64,000 nt of DNA from Gemmatimonadota bacterium (lineage in GTDB: Bacteria > Gemmatimonadota > Gemmatimonadetes > Longimicrobiales > Gaopeijiaceae), in assembly GCA_040882465.1 (NCBI GenBank), contig JBBEBG010000036.1:124001-188000 (forward strand), written 5' to 3'. The first letter of the stretch is position 1. The number at the start of each line of letters is the position of its first letter. This document shows positions 44,499 through 53,433 of this stretch, in pieces. The notes beneath the pieces were generated by a model, which worked only from the letters and a program-made list of their open reading frames with translations, was not told the DNA's origin and did not search any database. Both the position numbers and the translations under genes were made by a program.

Positions 44499-46547
44499 TC
44501 ACCGGAGGTCCCTGAGGCGATCCGTCACATCCTTGAAGTTGATGTCGAGTGCGAAGATTCTCTCGTAGAACTCCTTCGCGGAATCGGTGTTCCCCACCAC
44601 CTCGTGCGAGTTCCCCAAGCAGTAGTAGATCCCGAGGAGGTCGTCCTCGACCTGGATCGGGAGGCGGAGGCCGCGCTCGAGCGTCCGGATCGCCGCCTGA
44701 GGTTCTCCCTTTTCGAGGAAACACTGGCCGAGGACCTCGAAGGCGGCGAGGTTCGCGGGATCCGCGCGGAGCGCTTGCTGGAACTCGCCGATCGCTTCCT
44801 CCATCAGCCCCATCTCCTTATAGGCGGTCCCAAGATCGTAGTGCGCCTTGGCGTCATCCACGGAGAGATTTTCCGCGACTTTCGCCTTGAACTGCTGGAG
44901 AGTGCGCTTGAAGTCCGCGTCTTCGTCCGCGGAGGGAGCGTCGGCGGGAACGACCCAGCGGGTCGTTTCCTCTCCCTTTTCGTCGAGGACGAGAGCCCCG
45001 AGGTCCACGTAATCGCCCGATGGAGGAGACGCGGGCGGGGCTCCCTTCGCCGGCGGCGAAGTCTCCGCCCGCGGTTGCGCGGCCTTCGTGGGCGGCGGCG
45101 CCTGGCGCGGCGTGATTTCGGCCAGGAGGGCACCGGCCCGTTCGTGGCCGGGGGCGAGTTTCACGATGCGTTCGAGGACCGCACGGGCGTGATCCGTGTC
45201 GCCTGTGCCGTGAAGAGCGGAGGCCAACTCCATGAAGGCATCCAGGAGGAGGTCCTGATCCCCGGTCATATGGGCGTATTCGACCACGCGCTGGCGAAGA
45301 TCGAGCCTCGTTGGCTGGAGGATGAGGAGCTCCTCGGCGACCTGCATCGCGGCCCTTGGGTCGCCTCCGGCGGCGTATGCCTGGTGCGCACGGTGGAGTG
45401 CGTCACCCCCTTCCACCTCGTTGCCCCCTTCGAGGAGCTCGCGGGCGAGAAGAAGCCAACCCTCCCCGTCCGCCGGATCGCTCGCCACACGCTCGCGGAG
45501 CGCGGGCACCAGGTCCGGAAGTTCCAGAGCGGCCTCGGCCTCCCACGACTCCGGCCCCTCCTCATAGTCTTCGGCATCTTCGTGGGTGCCGACGAGCTCC
45601 GCCGCGTCCGCGGTCAGAAAGGGGAGAGGCGAAGAGTCTTCCTCCGGCTCGATCTCCGCTTCGGCGGAGACCAGGTCGTCGTCCCACTCGCGCGGGACTT
45701 CGGATTCCGCCTCCGTCTCCGCTCCGGAGGCGAACTCGGCTTCCGCATCGGTCCTGAACATGTCGTGCGCGGGTTCCAGGCCCGAGACCGGCGCGGCTTC
45801 ATCCTCACGCGCGGCTGCTTCCGGCTCCGCCTCCCCTCCGAGCGCGGTGGTTTCAAAGCCGGCCAGTCCTGCGGCCTCGTCGCGCGGCACCTCCTCGAAC
45901 TCCGGCGTAGCGGGGAAAGGACCGTCGGCGTCGGGAAGGGGCTGGTCGGGCGCGAGCTCGCGCAGCCGGTCGAGAATGCGACTCGCGTTCTCCTCATCGC
46001 CCGCGCGGGCATGGATCCGGTATGCTTCCTTCAGGCGGGCGAGCGCATCGTCCAAGCGCTCATGCCGGAGGAGGCGATCCGCCAGGAGCTCGCGCGTCTC
46101 GGCATCGTCCCTCGCCGCCGCGATGAGCTCCTCGAGCGCGGCGATGGCTTCCTCGGATTTCCCCTTCGCCTGCATCATCTCCGCGTAGGTGAGGAAGTTC
46201 TGCCGCGCATCCACGACCAGCCCCTGAGACGCACGAATCCTTGCCATCCGGAGGAAGGCATCGGGACGCCGGGGATCGTTGCGGATGATCTTCCGGCAGA
46301 CGGCGATGGCGTTGTTCGGAAGACCCGCGTCGAGGTAGAGCGAGATGGCCTGGTTGTAGCTGCTCACCGCGCCGAGCACGTCCCCGAGCCGGAGCTGGAG
46401 GTCGCCGACGCGATTGTGGAGCGCAATTTCCGGCTCGTCTTCGTCCGCCTGGCGTTCGATCGCCTGGAGGTAGAGCTCGAGAGCCTTTCCCCACTCCTCG
46501 CGCTGCTCAAAACGGCGCGCCTCTTCCTTCAGTGCATCGGTCTTCAT
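44499..46547 (-). CDS. large TPR protein with acidic middle, unknown function
   Basis: 682 residues. Residues 1-205 are TPR repeats (ALELYLQAIERQADEDEPE, AVSSYNQAISLYLDAGLPNNAIAVCRKIIRND, AIAALEELIAAARDDAE). A highly acidic, Ala/Glu-rich spacer covers about 205-345. A second TPR block (AMQVAEELLILQPTRLDLRQR, ARAVLERIVKLAPGHERA) and a Pro-rich gap are followed by C-terminal TPRs (AHYDLGTAYKEMGLMEEAIGEFQQAL). No signal peptide. The ATG at 46547 overlaps the formimidoyltransferase stop. It resembles the TPR protein at 39.3 kb in build but no partner is known. Confidence 0.75.
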   Translation of the reverse strand: MKTDALKEEARRFEQREEWGKALELYLQAIERQADEDEPEIALHNRVGDLQLRLGDVLGAVSSYNQAISLYLDAGLPNNAIAVCRKIIRNDPRRPDAFLRMARIRASQGLVVDARQNFLTYAEMMQAKGKSEEAIAALEELIAAARDDAETRELLADRLLRHERLDDALARLKEAYRIHARAGDEENASRILDRLRELAPDQPLPDADGPFPATPEFEEVPRDEAAGLAGFETTALGGEAEPEAAAREDEAAPVSGLEPAHDMFRTDAEAEFASGAETEAESEVPREWDDDLVSAEAEIEPEEDSSPLPFLTADAAELVGTHEDAEDYEEGPESWEAEAALELPDLVPALRERVASDPADGEGWLLLARELLEGGNEVEGGDALHRAHQAYAAGGDPRAAMQVAEELLILQPTRLDLRQRVVEYAHMTGDQDLLLDAFMELASALHGTGDTDHARAVLERIVKLAPGHERAGALLAEITPRQAPPPTKAAQPRAETSPPAKGAPPASPPSGDYVDLGALVLDEKGEETTRWVVPADAPSADEDADFKRTLQQFKAKVAENLSVDDAKAHYDLGTAYKEMGLMEEAIGEFQQALRADPANLAAFEVLGQCFLEKGEPQAAIRTLERGLRLPIQVEDDLLGIYYCLGNSHEVVGNTDSAKEFYERIFALDINFKDVTDRLRDLR

Positions 46548-47593
46548 GGCTCCAAGTCCCGGAATCTTCGGTTCGAGAGGGCCCGCACGAGTCGATTCAC
46601 GGCGTCCGATACCTCTGCGGGAAGCACACTCCGATGCGGAAGGACGGAACGCTCGAGGAGATCCACTTCGCGCGCGACCCGGTCCGTCACATGGTTCAGC
46701 AGCCGGTGTTCGAGGACACGGTCCATTCCCGGTCCCCGCAGCGTCAGGCGATCGGCTCCCGCCTCCAACAGGAGACGGTCGGGAATGAGCCCCACCACCT
46801 CCGTCTCCACGATCCTTCCACCCCACTCCACGACCCGGGTCTCGACGGCCTCAAAGACCTCGAAGGGACTCCGGCGCGCGACGTCCTCGAAGTTCATCGA
46901 GATCTGCATCAACGCTTGCGGGCCCCGAACGAAACCGAGGGCGCGAAGGCCCGGAAAGCCGCCCGACTTCTCCCGCAGGCTTCGGGCCAACTCTTCGAGG
47001 GCATCGCGGGACAGTCCCTCGACCTCGACGTTCCAGGCCAACAGAAGGGGTCGAGCCCCCACGCAGACGGCCCCGGCGGAGGGATGCGCTCCGGCATGGC
47101 TCCACCCCTGCGGAAGGAGGTCGGGCCGCCGCCCCTCGGGAAACCCCCTGGCCAACGATTCGAATCCCCCGCGTCGCAGCTCGGCCAGCCGCCGCCCCGG
47201 CGGTTCCGAGGACTCTCCGTAAAAATAGACCGGCAGGCCGACCTCGGCGGCGAGCCGCTCCCCCACGCGCCGGGCCGAGGCTCGGGCCTCATCCATGGTG
47301 AGACCGACGAGTGGAACGAGGGGGAGGACGTCGAGCGCCCCGATCCGGGGGTGAACCCCCCGGTGCTCCCTCAGGTCGATCGCCTCCACGGCGAGCTCGG
47401 CGAGGGCCACCGCGGATTCCTCGACGACGTCGGGCGGTCCCACGAACGTGATCACGGCCCGGTTATGATCCGCGTCGGCCGACGCGTCCAACACGTCCGC
47501 ACCCCGGTCCTCGGCGGCTCGAATCAAGCGATCGAGAAGGGGTCGGTCCCGTCCCGCGCTGAAGTTGGGCACCGCCTCCAGCACAGGTATCAT
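46544..47593 (-). CDS. ftcD: glutamate formimidoyltransferase
   Basis: 349 residues, covering the formiminotransferase N- and C-subdomains without the cyclodeaminase domain. EAVPNFSAGRD, ADADHNRAVITFVG and the catalytic-histidine segment HRGVHPRIGALDVLPLVPL (His81) match. The C-terminal ~45 residues form a helical tail (SDAVNRLVRALSNRRFRD). It transfers a formimino group to tetrahydrofolate, usually in histidine breakdown, though no hut gene is nearby. The ATG at 47593 has no ribosome site and is only 7 bases after a -10 element, pointing to a leaderless mRNA. Confidence 0.88.
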   Translation of the reverse strand: MIPVLEAVPNFSAGRDRPLLDRLIRAAEDRGADVLDASADADHNRAVITFVGPPDVVEESAVALAELAVEAIDLREHRGVHPRIGALDVLPLVPLVGLTMDEARASARRVGERLAAEVGLPVYFYGESSEPPGRRLAELRRGGFESLARGFPEGRRPDLLPQGWSHAGAHPSAGAVCVGARPLLLAWNVEVEGLSRDALEELARSLREKSGGFPGLRALGFVRGPQALMQISMNFEDVARRSPFEVFEAVETRVVEWGGRIVETEVVGLIPDRLLLEAGADRLTLRGPGMDRVLEHRLLNHVTDRVAREVDLLERSVLPHRSVLPAEVSDAVNRLVRALSNRRFRDLEP

Positions 47594-47600
47594 GGTCGGG

Positions 47601-47629
47601 AAGATAGCCCGGGGCGGATGGGGGCACAA
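47601..47629 (-). promoter_or_regulatory. predicted promoter giving a leaderless ftcD mRNA
   Basis: Minus strand TTGTGC (47624-47629), a 17-base spacer, TATCTT (47601-47606), then seven bases (cccgacc) to the ATG. Transcription would start on or next to the A of the start codon. Confidence 0.6.
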
Positions 47630-47669
47630 GCCAAGCACCCCAAGGGTTTCCGGGTGATCGCACGCTCGG

Positions 47670-48812
47670 TCAGGGCGCCGGCGGAGCGAGGTTCAGGTTA
47701 CCCGGCTGGAGCTGGAAGGCCCAGTCGAAGACCGCGAAGGCTCCCTCGTTCGCGAACCCCACGTGCGTGACACGGACCACACCGTACCGGAAGCTGTTCC
47801 CCTCCTGCACGCGCAGCACGTAGCTCCGCTCCGGGGCGAGCCCCACCGGCGCGGACACGTACCCGGTCGAGGGCGCCGCCGGGAAGTCCACGCACCCCGG
47901 GTCGGCCGCGGGCCCACACCGGAGGGCGGTCGTGATCCTCTCCTGAGGATGCACCTGCGCCGTGGGTCCCGGAACGAGGAACCACCCGTCCAAGTCGGCC
48001 TCGAGCCGGAAGTGGCGACTCGCGTCGGTTCCATGAACAATTGGGTCGTCCTGATCGTTGACCTGAAACCGGAAGCCCGATTCCTCCGGCACGTCTTCGA
48101 AGGCGAAGAGGAACTCGCCCTGGAAGTCGGGTCTCGGCGTGGCCTGCGCCAGCGTGCTCCCCTGGCTCTCGTGCCCGACGTTGTCCACCGCCGTCACGAA
48201 GTACCCGTAGGTGTCTCCGTTCTGGACGAGGAGGTCGAGGAATCCTTCGGAGTCCGTCTCCCCGATCAACGTCCCGGAGGTCCCGTTGTGAAAGTAGACC
48301 CGGTAGAAGGCGAAGTCGTCGGCCGATCGGCTCTGCGTGTCCCAGGTCAGGAAGATCGCGCGGTCGAGCGCGATCGCTTCGAAGCTGCCCGGGGTGGGAG
48401 GAGGTGTCGGAGTAGGGACGAGGACCTCGATGGCCACGTCGGAGGGCGTTTCGGTCCCACCGGGGCCCACGGCCGCCACGTAGTATTGGTAGGTCACGTT
48501 GGGGAGGATGTTCACGTCCCGGTACGAACAGAGGCCGTTCGAGCAGTTCGTGACCTCCGCGATCAGAAAATAGTTCGGATCGTTGACCCTCTTTCCGAAG
48601 ATTCTGAAGGGCTCGCCATCCCAATCCGAGGCCAGCTCCCAGGAGAGGTGGACCGCGAGGTTGTAGTAGAAGGCGTCGAAGTCGAGGGGAGGCGCCGGGG
48701 CATTGCCCGGACCCAAGGTTCCGCCGGATTCGCACCCGAACAGGCCGAGGGAGAGGAGGATGGCCAGAATCGTCGTTCGGACGCTGCGTGCGCCGCCCGC
48801 GCGGTCTCCCAT
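47670..48812 (-). CDS. fibronectin type III lipoprotein, unknown function
   Basis: 380 residues. The signal peptide ends with a lipobox LGLFGC, so the mature protein starts at a lipidated Cys near residue 27. Two FN3-like beta-sandwich domains follow (NLAVHLSWELASDWDGEPFRIFG... and AIFLTWDTQSRSADDFAFYRVY) separated by a Pro/Thr-rich linker (PTPTPPPTPG). The C-terminal ~130 residues are a separate beta-rich region with a Cys pair (RCGPAADPGCVD). No family recognised. AAGGAG precedes the ATG. It is the gene downstream of lptD, past a hairpin. Confidence 0.72.
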   Translation of the reverse strand: MGDRAGGARSVRTTILAILLSLGLFGCESGGTLGPGNAPAPPLDFDAFYYNLAVHLSWELASDWDGEPFRIFGKRVNDPNYFLIAEVTNCSNGLCSYRDVNILPNVTYQYYVAAVGPGGTETPSDVAIEVLVPTPTPPPTPGSFEAIALDRAIFLTWDTQSRSADDFAFYRVYFHNGTSGTLIGETDSEGFLDLLVQNGDTYGYFVTAVDNVGHESQGSTLAQATPRPDFQGEFLFAFEDVPEESGFRFQVNDQDDPIVHGTDASRHFRLEADLDGWFLVPGPTAQVHPQERITTALRCGPAADPGCVDFPAAPSTGYVSAPVGLAPERSYVLRVQEGNSFRYGVVRVTHVGFANEGAFAVFDWAFQLQPGNLNLAPPAP

Positions 48813-48968
48813 GTCGTGCTCCTTCCGTTCGGGATGCGGCGGAGGGGCCCCGCGGGATCGGGACCCGGGCCACATTCGTCCATCCCAGGAGCAGGACCCA
48901 TGCCGCCGCCGAAAAGGGCCACCCTGCGCGATTTCCCGGGATCGAGGTGGGATCGGGTCGCAAAGATG

Positions 48969-48986
48969 TGTCCCCTCAGGGGGACA
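48969..48986 (-). terminator. hairpin just after lptD
   Basis: TGTCCCC (48969-48975) and GGGGACA (48980-48986) form a 7-bp stem with a 4-base loop, starting about 4 bases after the lptD stop. Downstream on the minus strand is CATCTTTGC, only a partial U-tract, so termination or RNA-end protection are both possible. Confidence 0.5.
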
Positions 48987-48990
48987 TGCT

Positions 48991-51990
48991 TCAGAGGCCC
49001 GACCCCTGCCCTTCCAAGCTCCTTTGCTCGAAGTCGAAGCGAAGGTCCTGATTTGCGCGAAGCGCAACCTCGAACTGGAAGGACCAGTTTCCCGTAATCG
49101 TCTGGCGGAAGCTGAAATTCGCCTCCCACTCGTGCAGGTCGCGGGTCAGCCGGACGACATGGTCATTAAACCGCCTCTCTTCCACGTCATAAGAGGTCCT
49201 CCAGTCCACCGTCCAGTTCTCGGAAGGCGCGAAGGAGATCTGCGCGGAGAGTGTCTGGAAGCGGTCACCGGCCCCGACGGCGGTCGGGCGAGGTCGCTGG
49301 AGGGAATATTGGAGTGTGGCATCCCATCCCTCCCTGCGTGGCCGCTCATCCATCTCCCCGACCCCTCCCGGAATCACCCGGTTCGCGTCGAATCCGGCCC
49401 GTTCGCCTGGGGCCTCCTCCGGCTCCTCGGGAAGCGGCGCTTCCGCCTCGGGGGGCAAAGTCGCCGGAATCCGGAGAAGCCTGCGGAGAAGGGTTACCAG
49501 ACCGGAACGCTCGTTCAAGCCGAAGCCGAGGCTGACCTGTGAGAGGTGTGGGTCGAAGCGCCGGGCCCCGCCCTCCTCCGCTCGTTGGAAATCATCGAAG
49601 AGGGAGTGAGAGAAGGAGAGGCTGAGCCCGCGCAGGTAGTCGGAGCTGATCGTGTTCGAGAGAGTCGTCGTAGTAAAGCCGTCCAGAAAACGCCCGGTGG
49701 AATCCGCCACGATCTTGTCGTAGCTGAGCGCGCTGGTGTTCAGAGCGAGGAGGGTCACGACCCGCGAAGGCGGCAGGCGGCCCGGGCCTCCGTCGTCGCC
49801 GGTCTGAGGGAGGGGCGCGTCCCCCTGGATCACCTCCAGCTCTTCGGCCACCAGGAGCCCCGCCTCGACTTCGGCCCCCGGCGGCGCGTCTCCGGCGGTC
49901 GTGTCGGCGACGATCGGCAGCCCCGCGACACCCGCGACCGGCGCCACGTCCGTCCCTTCGCGCGCCTTCGCCTCCCAGGTCTGGTTGATGCTGACTCCGT
50001 AGACGTTCTGAACTCGTGCGAATCCGCCCCCGAAGACCCTCTCCTGCAACTCCGTGGGCTCCACCTCCGGCGAATACGACCAGGTGATCGCGGGGGTGAT
50101 CTTATGCCTGAGCGTCTCGAAGGGCCCGAAGCCCGGATAAAATCCGTAGAAGTCGCTCTGGAGGGTGACGCCTATCCGGGTCCGAAGCGGCGCCTCGACG
50201 AATCGGGTCGCCTCCGCGATCGAGTCCACCCTGAGCATCTGCCCGTCAAGGGAGAGGTTTGGAGTCAGCGTCGTGGAACCGATGAGGCGTTGGAGATAGG
50301 AGAGGGACGCGGACCAGTTGAGATCGGCGGAACGGAATTCGCCGAAGCTTTCGGACCCGGCGGGGAAGAACTCGCCGGGTACGTTGCCGAAGACGATTTC
50401 CGACGCCTGAAGGGATCCCGAGAGCGAGAGATCGCCCACTCTCATGCTCCCACGCGCGCTTCCCTGCGTGCGCACGTTGGAGGTCTGCGAGAAGCTGAAC
50501 TCGGCCTCCGGGTCGAGTCCGCGCTCCACTTTCCGCTGGCTCCAGCTCGTCGAGCCCGTGACGCCGATGTTGTTGTACCAACGGGCCGTCTGCGGTGGCG
50601 CGCCGAGCAAGGTGAGGGTCGAGAGGGAAAAACTTCCGGAGGGAAGGGTGAGCTCCGTTCGATCCTCATTCAGATACTGCCTGCGGCTAGCGCCCAGTGT
50701 CAGGTTCCCGAAGTCGAAACGCCGCGAGACGCTCACGTCCGAATCCACGGTCTGGTTGATCTCTCTCGGGTCCAGCGAGTTCTGCAGGAGAAACTCGGAG
50801 CTGGAGATGAAGCTCGCCCCACCGCGCACGTTCGTCCGTTCGGTCGGACGCCAATCGTTCGACGTGTTGAGCCCGAGCTCGCGGCGCCCACTCACTCCCC
50901 AATAGTGCTTCACGTTCAGCGATCCCGTGAGGAAGTGCCGGTTCCAGGCGTAGTTCATCCCGGTCTGGACCGCCGTGTAATTATTCGAGTACCAATCGAG
51001 CGCGAGGGTCACATCGGAGTAGTCGCTCATCGACCAGTAGAACCCGAGGTTCGAGAGCCGTCGGTTGTAGCCCGACGACGTCCGGACGATGTCGTTCATC
51101 GAAAAGACCGGCGTGAGGAGCCCGCTCGACCGTCCCCGCTCGAGATTCTGGAAGATGAAGGGGAGCCAGAGCACCGGGACGTCCTCGATATACATGCGAA
51201 CCGGCCACGCCACGAGAATGCTGTTGCTCACCATCTTGAGCTCTGACGCCTCGAAGTACGAATGCGGATTCGCGAGATCGCAAGAGGTAAAGCGCGCGGA
51301 GCTCGCGAAGAGAAGCCCCGACTCCACCGAATCGAGATCTCCCTGCACGATCCAGCGCGCGCCCTCATCGTAGGTCGTCCGAGCGTCCCTCGCGGTTCCT
51401 CGGTTCGCGGCGACGTCGTAGATCAGAACCGCGCTCTGGACCGGCGCACCCACTGCGGGAACGAAGTCGGTGCGGCCCGCGGTCCGGATCCGCTCGACCG
51501 TGTCGTCGTAGGTGATCGAGGAATCCGCCTCGAGGCGATTTCCGTCCCCCGAGAAGGTCGCGCGACGTTCTTCGGTCCCCTGTAGGACGAGGCGCCGCGA
51601 GGGGGCGGAGAAATCCGCCCGGTCGCCGCTGTAACTGGCCGAGCTGAAGCCCTCGACGCGGAGGAGCGCCTCCATGATCGAGTCGGCTCCGAGGGGGAGT
51701 TCCGCGGGGATGCGCGGCTGGACGACCACGACCGCGGGGACCGTGGGGTCGGCTCCCGGCTCCACCGCCGCCGAGTCGGGCGGAACGCTATCCCCTTCCA
51801 CGGGAGCTCCCACCTCCCGCCGTCCGCGGAGCCGGTCGAGCACGACGTTTCGGAGCGAATCCGCGCGCACCGCGGCCGCAGAGGGCGCGGCGGGTTCCTG
51901 CGCCTTAAGCTCGCCCGGGCGCGCGGCAAAGCTCACGACGACGAGGGCGGCCAGAGCCGGCGCTGGAAGGCGCATGGATCGCGCGGTCAC
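48991..51990 (-). CDS. lptD: LPS-assembly outer-membrane protein LptD
   Basis: 999 residues from the GTG at 51990, which overlaps the tatC stop (GTGA); the ATG at 51975 (MRLPAPALAALVVVSFAARPGELKA) is an alternative. After the signal peptide comes the periplasmic OstA/jellyroll domain (RRLVLQGTEERRATFSGDGNRLEADSSITYDD), then a large barrel (WYSNNYTAVQTGMNYAWNRHFLTGSLNVKHYWGVSG) ending in FEVALRANQDLRFDF. It inserts LPS in the outer leaflet. Compared with the ~780 residues of the E. coli protein it has extra Pro/Glu-rich inserts at about residues 680-740 and 840-880, probably extracellular loops. lptE is not visible. Confidence 0.9.
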   Translation of the reverse strand: MTARSMRLPAPALAALVVVSFAARPGELKAQEPAAPSAAAVRADSLRNVVLDRLRGRREVGAPVEGDSVPPDSAAVEPGADPTVPAVVVVQPRIPAELPLGADSIMEALLRVEGFSSASYSGDRADFSAPSRRLVLQGTEERRATFSGDGNRLEADSSITYDDTVERIRTAGRTDFVPAVGAPVQSAVLIYDVAANRGTARDARTTYDEGARWIVQGDLDSVESGLLFASSARFTSCDLANPHSYFEASELKMVSNSILVAWPVRMYIEDVPVLWLPFIFQNLERGRSSGLLTPVFSMNDIVRTSSGYNRRLSNLGFYWSMSDYSDVTLALDWYSNNYTAVQTGMNYAWNRHFLTGSLNVKHYWGVSGRRELGLNTSNDWRPTERTNVRGGASFISSSEFLLQNSLDPREINQTVDSDVSVSRRFDFGNLTLGASRRQYLNEDRTELTLPSGSFSLSTLTLLGAPPQTARWYNNIGVTGSTSWSQRKVERGLDPEAEFSFSQTSNVRTQGSARGSMRVGDLSLSGSLQASEIVFGNVPGEFFPAGSESFGEFRSADLNWSASLSYLQRLIGSTTLTPNLSLDGQMLRVDSIAEATRFVEAPLRTRIGVTLQSDFYGFYPGFGPFETLRHKITPAITWSYSPEVEPTELQERVFGGGFARVQNVYGVSINQTWEAKAREGTDVAPVAGVAGLPIVADTTAGDAPPGAEVEAGLLVAEELEVIQGDAPLPQTGDDGGPGRLPPSRVVTLLALNTSALSYDKIVADSTGRFLDGFTTTTLSNTISSDYLRGLSLSFSHSLFDDFQRAEEGGARRFDPHLSQVSLGFGLNERSGLVTLLRRLLRIPATLPPEAEAPLPEEPEEAPGERAGFDANRVIPGGVGEMDERPRREGWDATLQYSLQRPRPTAVGAGDRFQTLSAQISFAPSENWTVDWRTSYDVEERRFNDHVVRLTRDLHEWEANFSFRQTITGNWSFQFEVALRANQDLRFDFEQRSLEGQGSGL

Positions 51991-52832
51991 GAGTTGTCCC
52001 AGGGCCCCCGGATCCCCACCGCGCCCGTGGGCGGCTCCTCCACGGGGAGGAGTCGGTTTTCCGTCTCGCCCCGCTCCCGCCGCCGCTGGATCGCCGCGGA
52101 AAGGAAGATGCTGATCTCGTAAAGGAAGAGCATCGGAATAGTCATCAGGACCGAAGACGCGACATCGCCCCCCGGGGTGAGGACGACCGCAGCAGCCGCA
52201 ATGATGACGATGGCGTGGCGCCGTTTCTCCCGCATGAACTTTGGAGTCATGAGCCCCAGCGCGGAGAGGATCATGATGACCACCGGAAGCTCGAAGGCCA
52301 CCCCGAAGGCGATCAGAAGCTTGGTCACGAAGCTGAGATAGGCGCCGACCTCGTAGATCGGGTCGAGGTAGTCCTGCTGGAAACCGGCCAGGAACTTGAG
52401 CGCGACCGGGAGGACCGCGAAGTAGGCGGCCGCGACTCCCGTCATGAAGAGAATGAGGCCGAAGTACAGGCTCGGGACGATGACTCGTTTCTCCTCCCTC
52501 GTGAGCCCGGGGGAGAGGAAGGCCCAGACCTGGTGGACCACGATCGGGAAGGCGAGGGTGAGCCCGACAACGAGCGCGAGCTTCAGCGTCACCATGAAGG
52601 GAGTGAGGGGACTCAGGGCCGCGAGCCCGTTGTCGCCCAGCAGCGGGCGCACCGGGCGAATGAGGAGGTCCATCACCCCGAAGCGCTGGACGATCACCCA
52701 CCCCAGGATCGCGCCGATGACGATCGCGGCGACGGACTTGAGGATCCGCCACCGCAACTCTTCCAGGTGATCCAGGAAGGGCATCTCCCCCGCCTTCTTC
52801 CCGGCTCGGCTGAACAGGCCTTTCAACGACAT
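51987..52832 (-). CDS. tatC: twin-arginine translocase subunit TatC
   Basis: 281 residues with six membrane segments. The N-terminal signature MPFLDHLEELRWRILKS is diagnostic; FLSPGLTREEKR in the first periplasmic/cytoplasmic loop and FEVPV-like segment FELPVVIMIL follow. The C-terminal tail (about 40 residues) is charged and not conserved. TatC recognises RR signal peptides. The ATG at 52832 follows nrdR by 22 bases; its stop overlaps lptD. Confidence 0.95.
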   Translation of the reverse strand: MSLKGLFSRAGKKAGEMPFLDHLEELRWRILKSVAAIVIGAILGWVIVQRFGVMDLLIRPVRPLLGDNGLAALSPLTPFMVTLKLALVVGLTLAFPIVVHQVWAFLSPGLTREEKRVIVPSLYFGLILFMTGVAAAYFAVLPVALKFLAGFQQDYLDPIYEVGAYLSFVTKLLIAFGVAFELPVVIMILSALGLMTPKFMREKRRHAIVIIAAAAVVLTPGGDVASSVLMTIPMLFLYEISIFLSAAIQRRRERGETENRLLPVEEPPTGAVGIRGPWDNS

Positions 52833-52854
52833 TCACGCCCCTCGATTCCCCACA

Positions 52855-53352
52855 TCAAAGCGGAAGCTCCGACTGGTGCTCGCGCTCGAGCTCCATCCGC
52901 GCCTTCTCTTTCAGCTCCACCACGAAGTTCTGGAACTCGTCCTCGTCTTGGAAGTCCCTGTAGACCGACGCGAATCGAACGTACGCCACGCGGTCGAGAG
53001 GCTTGAGCGCCTCCATCACCATCTCGCCGATGGATTGGCTCGGGACCTCGAGCCCGGCCTGCTTGGACAGGAGGTCTTCGACTGCGTCCACCAGCTCGTC
53101 GATCCGCTCCATGGAAACGGGCCGCTTCGCGCAGGCCGTCTGGATCGCGCGGAGGAGCTTGCCGCGGTCGAACTCCTCCGAGCTTCCATCCCTCTTGAGA
53201 ACCTGAATGGGGCGAGCTTCGACGTACTCGTAGGTCGTGAAGCGAAAGGCACACTCGAGGCATTCGCGGCGCCTGCGGACGGCTCGCCCACCGCGGCTCG
53301 TGCGGGTATCCACCACCCGGTTCCGGTCCGAGTCGCATCGTGGGCAGCGCAT
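52855..53352 (-). CDS. nrdR: transcriptional repressor NrdR
   Basis: 165 residues. The zinc ribbon uses C3, C6, C31 and C34 (RCPRCDSD... CLECAFRFTT). The ATP-cone domain follows (IQVLKRDGSSEEFDRGKLLRAIQTAC). NrdR represses ribonucleotide reductase genes by binding NrdR boxes as it senses ATP/dATP. No nrd gene or NrdR box pair is found in the window. The ATG at 53352 lacks a strong ribosome site. Confidence 0.95.
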   Translation of the reverse strand: MRCPRCDSDRNRVVDTRTSRGGRAVRRRRECLECAFRFTTYEYVEARPIQVLKRDGSSEEFDRGKLLRAIQTACAKRPVSMERIDELVDAVEDLLSKQAGLEVPSQSIGEMVMEALKPLDRVAYVRFASVYRDFQDEDEFQNFVVELKEKARMELEREHQSELPL

Positions 53353-53433
53353 GGGAGGGGCGGTCTGCGGTGAGTCCGGTCGGCCGCGGACCCGCGGGGG
53401 CGGGGGGCGGCCGGTTCGGTGCGGTGGGCGGCG

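Noticed and set aside
51991-52836. Extension of the lptD frame to 1,281 codons
   Set aside because: It covers tatC, which has all its own membrane segments and signature; signal peptide placement fits the start at 51990 or 51975.
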